A stretch of 64,000 nt of DNA from AEGEAN-183 sp045563675 (GTDB lineage: Bacteria > Pseudomonadota > Gammaproteobacteria > Magnimaribacterales > Magnimaribacteraceae): assembly GCA_045563675.1 (NCBI GenBank), contig JBJLIX010000002.1:248001-312000 (forward strand), in the 5' to 3' direction. The translations under genes and the position numbers were made by a program. Shown piece after piece: positions 54,625 to 62,949 of the stretch. The notes below the pieces were generated by a model. That model had not been told where the DNA came from. It did no database searches and saw only the letters and a program-made list of their open reading frames with translations. How positions within the stretch are numbered: position 1 is the stretch's first letter; each line of letters starts with the position of its first letter.

Positions 54625-55874
54625 TTCTCCGGAACTTTCCAAAGAAGAATTAAACCCGGTATAAATAGAATTAATAGACTTAATATTCCCATGCTTGGAC
54701 TTTCAAATAATAAAGCTATTCCTGAAACCATAAAAGGCCCTATAAACACAGAAGACTTTCCTATGAAATTATAAAAACCAAAGAACTCAGCGGCTTTGTT
54801 TTGAGGTATTAAAGTACTAAAGAAAGATCTACTGATGGCTTGGACACCTCCTTGAACTAGACCAACTACAGAGGCAACAATATAAAATTCAGCCGCTGTA
54901 TCCATCTGAGAACTAAATAAGACTACAAAAATGTAAATGACAATGGCAAATGATAGAGAATATTTATATCCATATTTATCGGCATAATAACCAAAAACTA
55001 AAGTGGCTGGAAACCCTATAAATTGGGTAAGAAGTAATGCTTGAATCATGGAAGTAGCTGACAGCCCTATATCAGCTCCATAAGAAGTAGCCATTCTTAT
55101 AATAGTATCAACCCCATCCATGTATAAAAAATACGCAAAAAGAAACACAACCGCACTTTTGTATTCTTTTATTGATCTAGCTGTATCTAAGAGGTTACTA
55201 AAGGCTTCGGAGATTACATTAAATAATTTTTTACTGTTACTTTCTGTTGGTTCCTTAACATTTAAATAAATTGGAAGAGAGAAAATAAACCACCAAACTG
55301 CCACAGACATGAAAGACCAAAGAACAGCGTCTATTTGGGTTTCTAATCCAAAAGAGTTTGGAGACAAAAACATAAGAACATTAATTAAAAATAATAGACC
55401 ACCGCCTAGATATCCTAGAGAGAAACCTAATGAAGAAACTTTATTCCTTTCTTCTTCTTTAGAGACGGATACAAGGAGTGAGTCGTAAAAAATATTCCCT
55501 CCAGAAAAACCTACAACCCCAAGACCATAAAAAATTAAAGCCATTTTCCAAGAACTGTCAGGTATAAAAAATAAATACCCTGTAGTAAGAATTCCTAAGA
55601 AAGCAAAACTAAATAAGAACTTTCTTTTAGAGTTTCCAGCATCAGCTAATGCTCCTAATACTGGAGCACTAAAAGCAATAAGTAATCCTACAATTGAATT
55701 AACTGAGCCAATCGCAAAAGTACTCTCTGCATCAGAAAGATCAGAAGCCCAATAACTTTTAAAGAAAATGGGGAAGAATCCTGCCATTATAGTAGTAGCA
55801 AAAGCCGAATTAGCCCAATCATAGAGGGCCCAACTCCATGCAGATTTAGTTAATTTCTTTGACGAACGTTCCAT
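54621..55874 (-). CDS. UMF1/Atg22-type MFS transporter
   Basis: A 417-residue inner-membrane protein with about 12 hydrophobic segments. The N-terminus SAWSWALYDWANSAFATTIMAGFFPIFFK is the signature of the UMF1 (unknown major facilitator 1, Atg22-like) family, followed by PVLGALADAGNSKRKFLF and GGNIFYDSLLVSVSKEEERNKVSSLGFSLGYLGGG. Substrates are poorly known; nucleosides, amino acids and small peptides have been proposed for relatives. It overlaps the GDPD gene convergently by 4 bases. Confidence 0.9.
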   Translation of the reverse strand: MERSSKKLTKSAWSWALYDWANSAFATTIMAGFFPIFFKSYWASDLSDAESTFAIGSVNSIVGLLIAFSAPVLGALADAGNSKRKFLFSFAFLGILTTGYLFFIPDSSWKMALIFYGLGVVGFSGGNIFYDSLLVSVSKEEERNKVSSLGFSLGYLGGGLLFLINVLMFLSPNSFGLETQIDAVLWSFMSVAVWWFIFSLPIYLNVKEPTESNSKKLFNVISEAFSNLLDTARSIKEYKSAVVFLFAYFLYMDGVDTIIRMATSYGADIGLSATSMIQALLLTQFIGFPATLVFGYYADKYGYKYSLSFAIVIYIFVVLFSSQMDTAAEFYIVASVVGLVQGGVQAISRSFFSTLIPQNKAAEFFGFYNFIGKSSVFIGPFMVSGIALLFESPSMGILSLLILFIPGLILLWKVPEN

Positions 55875-55910
55875 AAATATTAATAATGCATTTTTTTAGT
55901 AAGCAATTCT

Positions 55911-56021
55911 ATGGAAGAAGATAAAAAAACAATAACCACCTTAGGTATTTTCTTTGCGATTATAGGTGTAGTGGTAGTTCTACAAATTATTCTGGCTATC
56001 TATCTACAGTCTGTTAATTAA
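55911..56021 (+). CDS. 36-residue single-pass membrane micro-protein
   Basis: A short frame: ATG at 55911, stop TAA at 56019-56021, lying alone in the 158-base gap between the UMF1 and nitronate monooxygenase genes. The product begins MEEDKKTITT and has one hydrophobic helix LGIFFAIIGVVVVLQIILAIYL ending in a short tail, similar in design to the 42-residue protein at 48.0 kb. Its Shine-Dalgarno is weak (AGTAAG about 14 bases upstream), so translation is less certain than for that protein. No family is recognised. Confidence 0.4.
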   Translation: MEEDKKTITTLGIFFAIIGVVVVLQIILAIYLQSVN

Positions 56022-56032
56022 TCTCTAAATTA

Positions 56033-57151
56033 TCACTCGTACATCTTTGCTGAATCTTTCAGAGACCTCTCCATTCCTTCTATCAAGTCAGCCATAATTT
56101 CTTCAGCTGATCTTACTGCTTTAACCATTCCAATGCCTTGACCAGCAAACCCAGGATTAATATCTTGCCTTTTATCTTTATTAGCCGATTCTAAAACTGG
56201 TCCTGCTATGCCAGATTGAAAGGGCATAGGAAGAGGTTCTAGATCTGATCTTTCCCAAAAATCAGTCCAAGCACTACGTATAATCCTGGCAGGTTTTCCT
56301 GTTACAGACCTTGAAATAACTGTTCCTTCTTCAGTCGCGTCTACTATTGCTTGTTTCTGATGGTCAAAGATATCAGCTTCTTCAGAAGCTAAAAATGCAG
56401 ATCCTATCCAGACACCTTCTGCGCCTAGCATAAAAGCAGCTGCTATTCCTCTGCCATCACTTATACCCCCTGCTCCTAAAACAGGAATTCCATTTGACGC
56501 ATCTACAACTTGAGGAATTAATGCCATAGAACCAACAGGAGAATTATGTCCACCAGCATCATGTCCTTGAGCTACTATTGCATCTACACCTGCAGACGCT
56601 ACTTTAATTGTATGTCTCACTGCACCAACTACAGTCATAACCTTGGTGCCATTAACTTTGAGTCTTTCCATCCAAGGAGCTGGGTTTCCTAAGCCTGCTG
56701 CATAAACAGGAACTCTTTCTTCTATAACCACCTCCATTTGAGCTTCAAAAAATTCTTTAGTAAAAAAACCTAAGTTATCTTCTTCCGAAGCTTGACGGTC
56801 ATGCTGAACCATTTTCAATCCATGCTCATTCATAAATTCTTTAGCCATATTTTGATATTCAGATAAAAGATCAGCAGGATTTTTCCCATTATTTTGTTTT
56901 AGATTTCCACCTCCCCTAACAGACATTGGTAACAAGGTATCAATTCCGAAAGGCTTGTCTGTTAAATCTCTTGTCTCTTTAATCCATCTTCTCATTTGAC
57001 TTGGAGTACAAGCGGCTGCTCCAAGAACTCCAAGCCCACCTGCGTTTGAAACTGCTGCTGCTAATTTAGGGCAAGCGGCACCACCCATACCTGCTAAAAA
57101 GATAGGATATTCAATTCCGAAAGTCTGGCAAATTCTGTTATTCTTTATCAT
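56033..57151 (-). CDS. nitronate monooxygenase family protein
   Basis: A 372-residue FMN TIM-barrel. The N-terminus IEYPIFLAGMGGAACPKLAAAVSNAGGLGVLGAA and IVAQGHDAGGHNSPVGSMALIPQVV (catalytic His in AGGH), GISDGRGIAAAFMLGAEGVWIGSAFLA (FMN binding) and RSVTGKPARIIRSAWTD are class I NMO features. Known members detoxify propionate-3-nitronate and related nitronates. It is divergent from a paralogue at 57.2 kb, and a third family member is at 47 kb. Confidence 0.92.
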   Translation of the reverse strand: MIKNNRICQTFGIEYPIFLAGMGGAACPKLAAAVSNAGGLGVLGAAACTPSQMRRWIKETRDLTDKPFGIDTLLPMSVRGGGNLKQNNGKNPADLLSEYQNMAKEFMNEHGLKMVQHDRQASEEDNLGFFTKEFFEAQMEVVIEERVPVYAAGLGNPAPWMERLKVNGTKVMTVVGAVRHTIKVASAGVDAIVAQGHDAGGHNSPVGSMALIPQVVDASNGIPVLGAGGISDGRGIAAAFMLGAEGVWIGSAFLASEEADIFDHQKQAIVDATEEGTVISRSVTGKPARIIRSAWTDFWERSDLEPLPMPFQSGIAGPVLESANKDKRQDINPGFAGQGIGMVKAVRSAEEIMADLIEGMERSLKDSAKMYE

Positions 57152-57215
57152 TAAAGTTTCCTAATATAATTAGTTATTACTAAACATAGTACTACACAAA
57201 AAAGCGAGGTAAAAA

Positions 57216-58355
57216 ATGAATTCAAAAATATGTGAAATGCTAGATATTGAATTTCCTTTAGTTGCTTTCACGCATTGCAGAGATGTAGTGGTTGCAGTGT
57301 CAAAGGCTGGAGGTTGCGGAGTTTTGGGAGCAGTAGGAATGTCTCCTGAAATATTAGAACAAGAACTTAAATGGATTGATGAACATATAGATGGTAAGCC
57401 TTATGGGGTAGATGTATTAATACCAAATAAAATGGTTGGGAAAGACGAAAAGTTTGATCCAGAAAAACTTGTCGGAATGATTCCTCAAGAATATGCTGAT
57501 TTTAGAACTGATGTTTTAGAGAATCACGATATACCCTCCCCTGAATTAAGAACAATAGATACAGGTGGCTCAGGATTTGCTGCTAATACTCAATCTGGTG
57601 GAGCCAAAGCTTTATTAGATGTGGCTTTTCAACATCCTATTAAACTAATCGCAAATGCTTTAGGTGTTCCACCTGACTGGATGCTTCAAATGGGTAAAGA
57701 TAATGATGTAAAGGTTGCAGCTTTATTAGGAACTGCTCAGCATGCAATTAATCAAGTAAAAGCAGGTGTTGATATATTAGTTGTTTCAGGAACTGAAGCT
57801 GGTGGACATTGTGGTAGTGTTTCCACAATGGTTTTAATTCCTGAGGTTTATGAAGCTATACAGCCTCATGGAGATATTCCTATTCTTGCTGCAGGTGGTA
57901 TTGTAACTGGAAAACAAATGGCTGCTGCTATGACGATGGGTGCATCAGGTGCTTGGTGTGGATCAGTTTGGTTAACTACTGTTGAATCTGAAATCCACCC
58001 TATTGTTAAAGAAAAAATGATAGCTGCAAGCTCAAGTCAGACAGTAAGATCAAGAAGTAGAACTGGAAAACATTCTAGACAGCTTGTTTCAACTTGGACA
58101 GATGCTTGGGAGTCGGATAAAGCTCCTGAACCTCTTCCAATGCCGTTGCAACCGATGGTAGCTGAACCTGCTTTAGCTAAAGTCAATAAATTGGCTGAAG
58201 GAGGTCATGACGGCGCTAAGGATCTTGCTACTCATTGGGTTGGTCAGGGTGTTGGTTTAATGAACCAGAGTATTTCAGCAAGTGATGTTGTAATGGAATT
58301 TAAACAGGATTTTCTAGAGGCTTATGAAAGGTTAGATACTTTTATGCAAGACTAA
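57216..58355 (+). CDS. nitronate monooxygenase family protein (divergent paralogue)
   Basis: A 379-residue FMN TIM-barrel with IEFPLVAFTHCRDVVVAVSKAGGCGVLGAVG at the N-terminus, VVSGTEAGGHCGSVSTMVLIPEV (active-site His), LAAGGIVTGKQMAAAMTMGASGAWCGSVW for FMN, and SRSRTGKHSRQLVSTWTDAWES. It differs from the neighbouring gene in the first motif, where AGMGG is replaced by a Cys-containing AFTHCRD. An AAGCGAGG-type ribosome site (57203-57209) precedes the ATG. It points away from its paralogue across a 64-base spacer. Confidence 0.92.
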   Translation: MNSKICEMLDIEFPLVAFTHCRDVVVAVSKAGGCGVLGAVGMSPEILEQELKWIDEHIDGKPYGVDVLIPNKMVGKDEKFDPEKLVGMIPQEYADFRTDVLENHDIPSPELRTIDTGGSGFAANTQSGGAKALLDVAFQHPIKLIANALGVPPDWMLQMGKDNDVKVAALLGTAQHAINQVKAGVDILVVSGTEAGGHCGSVSTMVLIPEVYEAIQPHGDIPILAAGGIVTGKQMAAAMTMGASGAWCGSVWLTTVESEIHPIVKEKMIAASSSQTVRSRSRTGKHSRQLVSTWTDAWESDKAPEPLPMPLQPMVAEPALAKVNKLAEGGHDGAKDLATHWVGQGVGLMNQSISASDVVMEFKQDFLEAYERLDTFMQD

Positions 58356-58359
58356 AAAT

Positions 58360-59169
58360 TTAAGCTAGGATATGGCCGTCTTTAACGACAAAAAATTGTC
58401 TTTCTTTATTATTAACCGGCTCACTTAAGGATCCAGATATTTTCCTTTGTGCCCCATCTGGAGCGTATTGAAGTATGTAACTTTTTCTAATTCCTTCAGA
58501 GGTATTTGGCCCTGTTCGATGAGGTGTAAGAGAAGAGAAAACTGCAATACTTCCTGATTTTAATGGTAAAGGTATTGCTTTATCTGGATTTAGAGATATC
58601 TCAAAGCCTAATTCAGTAGTTTCATGTTTTAAGGTACCTAGCTTATGTAATTCAGGCATTACCCAGGGGCACCCATTTTTTTCATCCGTATCATTTAAGG
58701 CTAACCAACAAGTTAAATATGCTTGAGGTTCAATGAAAGTATAGCCATTGTCTTGATGCCAAGGAAATTCATCTTTGGTTCCGGGTTTTTTATAAACAGC
58801 TTGATCCCAATATAGACGAACATCATTACCTATTAAATCTAAACAGATACTAGAAAATACACTATTTTTACTAAATTCTTTTAAGTCTTCATTTTGTGTA
58901 ACGAGATGAGTAGAAAACGTTATCTCTTCAGCTCTTGAAATAAACACCTTTCCTTCATTAAAACCTCTTAATATTTCTGTAACTTTTTCTTCAAACGGGT
59001 CAATAAGATTAGAAATCCTTGTCATGTATTCCCGATCAAAAGCATCTTCTATCACTAAAAATCCTTGTTCATCAAAATGATCAACTTGGTTTTTAGATAA
59101 ATAGTGATAAGGACCCCCTGGTACAGACCAAGTAAAGTTATTATTATCTGGATGAATTTCTGGGTTCAC
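58360..59169 (-). CDS. phytanoyl-CoA dioxygenase family 2OG-Fe(II) oxygenase
   Basis: A 269-residue PhyH-family oxygenase. FDEQGFLVIEDAFD at about 30-43 is a typical N-terminal block, iron ligands His and Asp are in FPWHQDNGYTFIEP, and the distal His with 2OG-binding Arg in SLTPHRTGPNTSEGIRKSYI. Members hydroxylate acyl-CoAs, ectoine and many small metabolites, so the substrate is open. It ends the leftward operon and directly abuts the amidase gene (59169/59170). Confidence 0.92.
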   Translation of the reverse strand: MNPEIHPDNNNFTWSVPGGPYHYLSKNQVDHFDEQGFLVIEDAFDREYMTRISNLIDPFEEKVTEILRGFNEGKVFISRAEEITFSTHLVTQNEDLKEFSKNSVFSSICLDLIGNDVRLYWDQAVYKKPGTKDEFPWHQDNGYTFIEPQAYLTCWLALNDTDEKNGCPWVMPELHKLGTLKHETTELGFEISLNPDKAIPLPLKSGSIAVFSSLTPHRTGPNTSEGIRKSYILQYAPDGAQRKISGSLSEPVNNKERQFFVVKDGHILA

Positions 59170-60600
59170 TTAGTTGGAATAAATTAGGGGTTTTTTATCT
59201 GCCCAAGGGGCTGCCTTTTCAAGTTGAGAAGCTAAAGAAATAAGGAGCTCATCATTACCAAATTTAGCTGTGAGCATTGATCCTATAGGTAATTCGTTTT
59301 TACTAAACCCTAAAGGTACTGAAATACTGGGCTGACCAGTTTGGTTATAAATTCCTGTAAAACCTGAATAAGAAGTCAGTCTTTCAATGTAAGTTACTAC
59401 ATCAGGAGAGGACATATCAATTTCACCAATTTTTACTGGTGGTTTATTTAGTACCGGACTCAAGATTAAGTCATAATTTTCCATGAAATTACCTAAAACC
59501 CTGCCAGCTTGGTGATTAATTAATGTTGCTTTAGCATATTGATCTGCAGAGAAATTTTTTCCATTTTCATACATTCTATAAGTAATATTTTCTACGACAT
59601 CAGGTGTAACTTCAGTTCCTAATGCTTCAGCTCTTTGTTGAAGTGCCAAGGAAACATTAGCAGAAATAATTATGGTGATAGCTTCCGTAAGAGCTTCATG
59701 ATCTGGTTCTGGTGAAGCTTCTTCAACATGATGACCTAAATCCTCACATAGTTTAGCTGTGCTTCTAATAGATGAAACAACATCTTCATCAATTGGCGTT
59801 GAATCCGTAGGCAGATATAAAGCTATTTTTAATTTCTCTGGATTTTTTTTAGTAGCGGCAAGAAAACTATCTAAAGGTTCCGTTGGGGCATAAGGATCAC
59901 CAGGTGCAAATCCTGAAGTGGCATCTAAAAGAGCTGCTGAATCTCTAACTGATTTAGATACACAATGACTTATTGATTGTCCTGCCCAACCTTCCCCTCT
60001 ATCAGGACCCATCGGGGTTCTTGCTCTTGTAGGCTTTAATCCAACTAAACCACAACAAGAAGCAGGAATTCTAATTGATCCGCCACCATCACTAGCATTT
60101 GCCATAGGTAATATTCCTGAAGCAACAGCTGAAGCCGCTCCTCCGCTTGATCCGCCTGCTGAATGATCTAGATTCCATGGATTTCTAGTAGGTCCATATA
60201 ACTCAGGCTCAGTTGTTACAGTTAACCCAAACTCTGGGCTATTTGTTTTACCAAAGATGACTAATCCAGCTTCAAGATATCTATCAACTAATGTACTGTT
60301 ATGATCTGCAACAAAGTCTTTAAAGAATTTTGATCCATAAGTAGTTTTTGTTCCTTTAAGAAGAACATGTAAATCTTTTAGAAGATAAGGAACGCCTGTA
60401 AAGACACCCTCAGGAAGACCCTTTTCAATCTGGGCTTTAGCTTCATCATAATGCTTTAAAACAACAGCATTAATTTGGCCATCTACTTTCTCTGTTCTTT
60501 GAATAGCCTCATCTAAGAGCTCTTCAGCAGAGACTTCTTTTTTCTTAACTAATTCCGCGAGACCTAGTGCATCAAAATTATCATATTCTTTAAAACCCAT
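59170..60600 (-). CDS. amidase signature family hydrolase
   Basis: A 476-residue amidase with the Ser-cisSer-Lys triad: Lys in PYLLKDLHVLLKG (about 78), the glycine-rich SAGGSSGGAASAVASG and nucleophile Ser in ASDGGGSIRIPASCCGLVGLKP. The length is standard. It hydrolyses an amide (nicotinamide-, aryl- or acylamide types exist); it lacks the GatB/GatC neighbours of GatA, so a tRNA-dependent role is unlikely. It lies 2 bases after the dihydroorotase gene in the operon. Confidence 0.93.
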   Translation of the reverse strand: MGFKEYDNFDALGLAELVKKKEVSAEELLDEAIQRTEKVDGQINAVVLKHYDEAKAQIEKGLPEGVFTGVPYLLKDLHVLLKGTKTTYGSKFFKDFVADHNSTLVDRYLEAGLVIFGKTNSPEFGLTVTTEPELYGPTRNPWNLDHSAGGSSGGAASAVASGILPMANASDGGGSIRIPASCCGLVGLKPTRARTPMGPDRGEGWAGQSISHCVSKSVRDSAALLDATSGFAPGDPYAPTEPLDSFLAATKKNPEKLKIALYLPTDSTPIDEDVVSSIRSTAKLCEDLGHHVEEASPEPDHEALTEAITIIISANVSLALQQRAEALGTEVTPDVVENITYRMYENGKNFSADQYAKATLINHQAGRVLGNFMENYDLILSPVLNKPPVKIGEIDMSSPDVVTYIERLTSYSGFTGIYNQTGQPSISVPLGFSKNELPIGSMLTAKFGNDELLISLASQLEKAAPWADKKPLIYSN

Positions 60601-60602
60601 AA

Positions 60603-61934
60603 CTATCCCCTTGTAAAATCTAACTTTCTTCCTGCTTTATTAGATAATATTTTACCTTTACTATAAACCCTTTCTCCATTTACTAGAGTTTCTACTATTC
60701 TCGATTTAAACGTATAGCTCTCAAATGGCGACCATCCACACTTATAAAATAATTTTTCTTCATTTACTTTATATGCATCATTCATATTTACTAAGACTAA
60801 ATCAGCCCACAAGCCTTCCTGAATAAAACCTCTATCCTTTATCTGAAATCTCTTAGCAACTTTGTGTGAAGTAACCTCAGGAACATCCGTTATTTCCAGA
60901 TCTCCATCATGCACCATCTCTAAAACTGCAAGAAAAGAGTGCTGAATACAAGGCATACCTGAAGGTGATTTTAAATAAGTATTTTTCTTTTCTTCAAGAA
61001 CATGAGGGGCATGATCAGTTGCAACATAATCAATAGCCCCGGTCTTGAGTGCCTTCCTCAAAGCTGTTTTGTCAGAAATTGATTTAACAGAAGGATTGCA
61101 CTTAATTAAAGTTCCAAGACTCTTGTAATCCTGAGATGAAAACATTAAGTGGGGTATGCATACTTCTGAAGTAATCTTCTTTCCTTCTATGTCTCCTTCA
61201 TTGAATAATCTAATCTCGTCTTCAGTAGTGATGTGTAAAACATGCAAATCAGAATTGAATTGTTTTGCCAAGTGAATGGCTTTCGTAGTTGAATTTAAAC
61301 ATGCCTGTCTAGACCTAATTTCTTCATGAAGCTCTATTGGTATTGACTCTCCATACTTAGCTATAGCACTTTGCTCATTTATACTTATGAGAGGCGTATC
61401 CTCACAATGCGTAGTAATTATTACCGGAGATAGACTAAAGATATTCTCTAGAGCTTTTTCATCATCTACAAGTAAATTCCCAGTTGAAGAACCCATAAAA
61501 ACCTTTACTCCACAAACTTGCTGAGGATCAATTTTTTTGATTTCTTCGATATTTGTATTACTTGTTCCCATGTAAAAAGAGTAATTAGCCAAGGAATCTT
61601 TTTGAGCGATATTAATTTTTTCCTGCCAAAGATCACTGGTTAAGGTCGGAGGAATAACATTTGGCATATCCATAAAAGAAGTGGTTCCGCCTGCTACGGC
61701 TGCAATGGATTCAGACTTTATACAACCTCTATCTGTAAGACCTGGTTCTCTAAAATGAACCTGATCATCAATAAACCCTGGAAATAAATGAAGACCAGTT
61801 GCGTCTATAAACTCTCCTGTTACTTCAAGAGAGTCTTCAATTTTTTCTATACGACCATCCCTTACAAATAAGTCTTTCTCAGAAAGACTTCCTTCATTAA
61901 CTATAGTGGCGTTTTTAATTGTTAGTTCTGACAT
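60603..61934 (-). CDS. pyrC: dihydroorotase, Bacteroidetes-type
   Basis: Amidohydrolase of 443 residues that closes carbamoyl-aspartate to dihydroorotate in pyrimidine synthesis. The metal-binding motif reads FIDDQVHFREPGLTDRG: the first His of the usual HxH is Gln, a substitution I recall from Bacteroidetes dihydroorotases. The carboxylated lysine lies in GVKVFMGSSTGNLLVDD, THCED and HVLHITTEDE supply His ligands, DHAPHVLEEKK the catalytic Asp, and KCGWSPFESYTF the C-terminal signature. Gammaproteobacteria usually carry the shorter E. coli-type PyrC, so gene transfer is possible. Allantoinase/hydantoinase is the main alternative. It shares one base with the TauD-like gene. Confidence 0.85.
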   Translation of the reverse strand: MSELTIKNATIVNEGSLSEKDLFVRDGRIEKIEDSLEVTGEFIDATGLHLFPGFIDDQVHFREPGLTDRGCIKSESIAAVAGGTTSFMDMPNVIPPTLTSDLWQEKINIAQKDSLANYSFYMGTSNTNIEEIKKIDPQQVCGVKVFMGSSTGNLLVDDEKALENIFSLSPVIITTHCEDTPLISINEQSAIAKYGESIPIELHEEIRSRQACLNSTTKAIHLAKQFNSDLHVLHITTEDEIRLFNEGDIEGKKITSEVCIPHLMFSSQDYKSLGTLIKCNPSVKSISDKTALRKALKTGAIDYVATDHAPHVLEEKKNTYLKSPSGMPCIQHSFLAVLEMVHDGDLEITDVPEVTSHKVAKRFQIKDRGFIQEGLWADLVLVNMNDAYKVNEEKLFYKCGWSPFESYTFKSRIVETLVNGERVYSKGKILSNKAGRKLDFTRG

Positions 61935-62722
61935 TAGTAAGGCTTGCTCCCGTTAACTGTAATTCTATGTAGTGTTCTTGTTTGGTTTCCATGATCATGC
62001 ACTGCAAAATGTTGAACGCACCTATTGTCCCAGATTACAAGATCACCATTATGCCATTTATGCTCATATATAAACTCTTTCTTACTACAATGCTCGTAAA
62101 GAAGACTTAATAAATCTTCACTTTCCTTATTCGATAATCCTTCGATTTTTTCTACGAAAGCCTGTGTGACATATAAAGCCTTTTTATCAGTTTCAGGGTG
62201 CGTTCTAAATATGGGATGCTTCACTGACTTTACTAAAGAGAGGTCGGCACCCGCTAGTAGAATTACTGATTTATTAGAATTTATTGCCTCTGAGGATGAA
62301 AACTTTTCTTTTAGTGATTGTTCTAGTGATTCATAAGCTAAATATTGACTGGCAAAGAGAGTATTCCCGCCTTTATCGGGCATCTCTATAGCATAAAGAA
62401 TTGTTGCATCAGGAGGCTCTTCTTCAAAAGTCACATCAGAGTGCCAGTGGGCGTTAGCATGAAATTCTTGTCCATAGTTTTCAATTTTAATTATTTCTGG
62501 ATATTCATCTAACCCCTTAAAAACAGGATGTATTTGAGGCTGCCCCCAGATTTTAGTTACAGACAATAAATCATTAGGAGATAGATTTTGATCTTTGAAA
62601 ATCAAAACTAGATTTTCTAAGAAAGCTTGCTTGATTAGTTTATAGCTCTCAGTTGATAAATTCTCTTTTAAATCAATATTACTTATTTCAGCCCCTAACG
62701 GATTAATCTTTTTTATTTTCAT
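61934..62722 (-). CDS. TauD/TfdA family 2OG-Fe(II) dioxygenase
   Basis: A 262-residue TauD-family dioxygenase. The iron-binding His and Asp are in NAHWHSDVTFEEEPPDATIL (HxD, about 96-98), the distal His in DNRCVQHFAVHDHGNQTRTLHRITVNG, with the 2OG-binding Arg in RTLHR. PVFKGLDEYPEI matches the family. Taurine, alkylsulfonates, sulfate esters, phenoxyacetate and others are substrates in relatives. It lies between the dihydroorotase and mini-Smr genes in a tightly packed operon. Confidence 0.92.
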   Translation of the reverse strand: MKIKKINPLGAEISNIDLKENLSTESYKLIKQAFLENLVLIFKDQNLSPNDLLSVTKIWGQPQIHPVFKGLDEYPEIIKIENYGQEFHANAHWHSDVTFEEEPPDATILYAIEMPDKGGNTLFASQYLAYESLEQSLKEKFSSSEAINSNKSVILLAGADLSLVKSVKHPIFRTHPETDKKALYVTQAFVEKIEGLSNKESEDLLSLLYEHCSKKEFIYEHKWHNGDLVIWDNRCVQHFAVHDHGNQTRTLHRITVNGSKPY

Positions 62723-62728
62723 TTTAGA

Positions 62729-62947
62729 TTAGAGTTTCATTACAGTAATTCTTCCAAAATCAAATCCTTTGCCTTCAGTATATTCTGAGCCACTTCTATC
62801 TAAAACTTTCTTAACGAGCTCAACCATCCTACTGCTATTGCCACAAATAATAGTTAAAGGGGCCTGTTGTTGATTTAAGTAAATAAAGTTTTCTACAATT
62901 AAATCAACCTCATGGTGTCTAACTCCATGTAGGTCCAATTTTTCCAT
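62729..62947 (-). CDS. Smr-domain-like mini protein
   Basis: A 72-residue protein that is essentially a single Smr domain: LDLHGVRHHEVDLIVENFIY (DLHG motif, about 4-7) with the counterpart segment TIICGNSSRMVELVKKVLD, in the place of the usual HGKG. Smr domains are small nucleases or nucleic-acid binders. Stand-alone versions without MutS2 or other domains are known but poorly studied. It is separated by 6 and 2 bases from the genes on either side, so it is translated with the operon. Confidence 0.75.
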   Translation of the reverse strand: MEKLDLHGVRHHEVDLIVENFIYLNQQQAPLTIICGNSSRMVELVKKVLDRSGSEYTEGKGFDFGRITVMKL

Positions 62948-62949
62948 TT

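Noticed and set aside
60603..61934. Reading this gene as a hydantoinase or allantoinase
   Set aside because: The STGNLLVDD and CGWSPFE signatures and the Gln-for-His metal motif fit Bacteroidetes-type dihydroorotase better; left as an alternative only.
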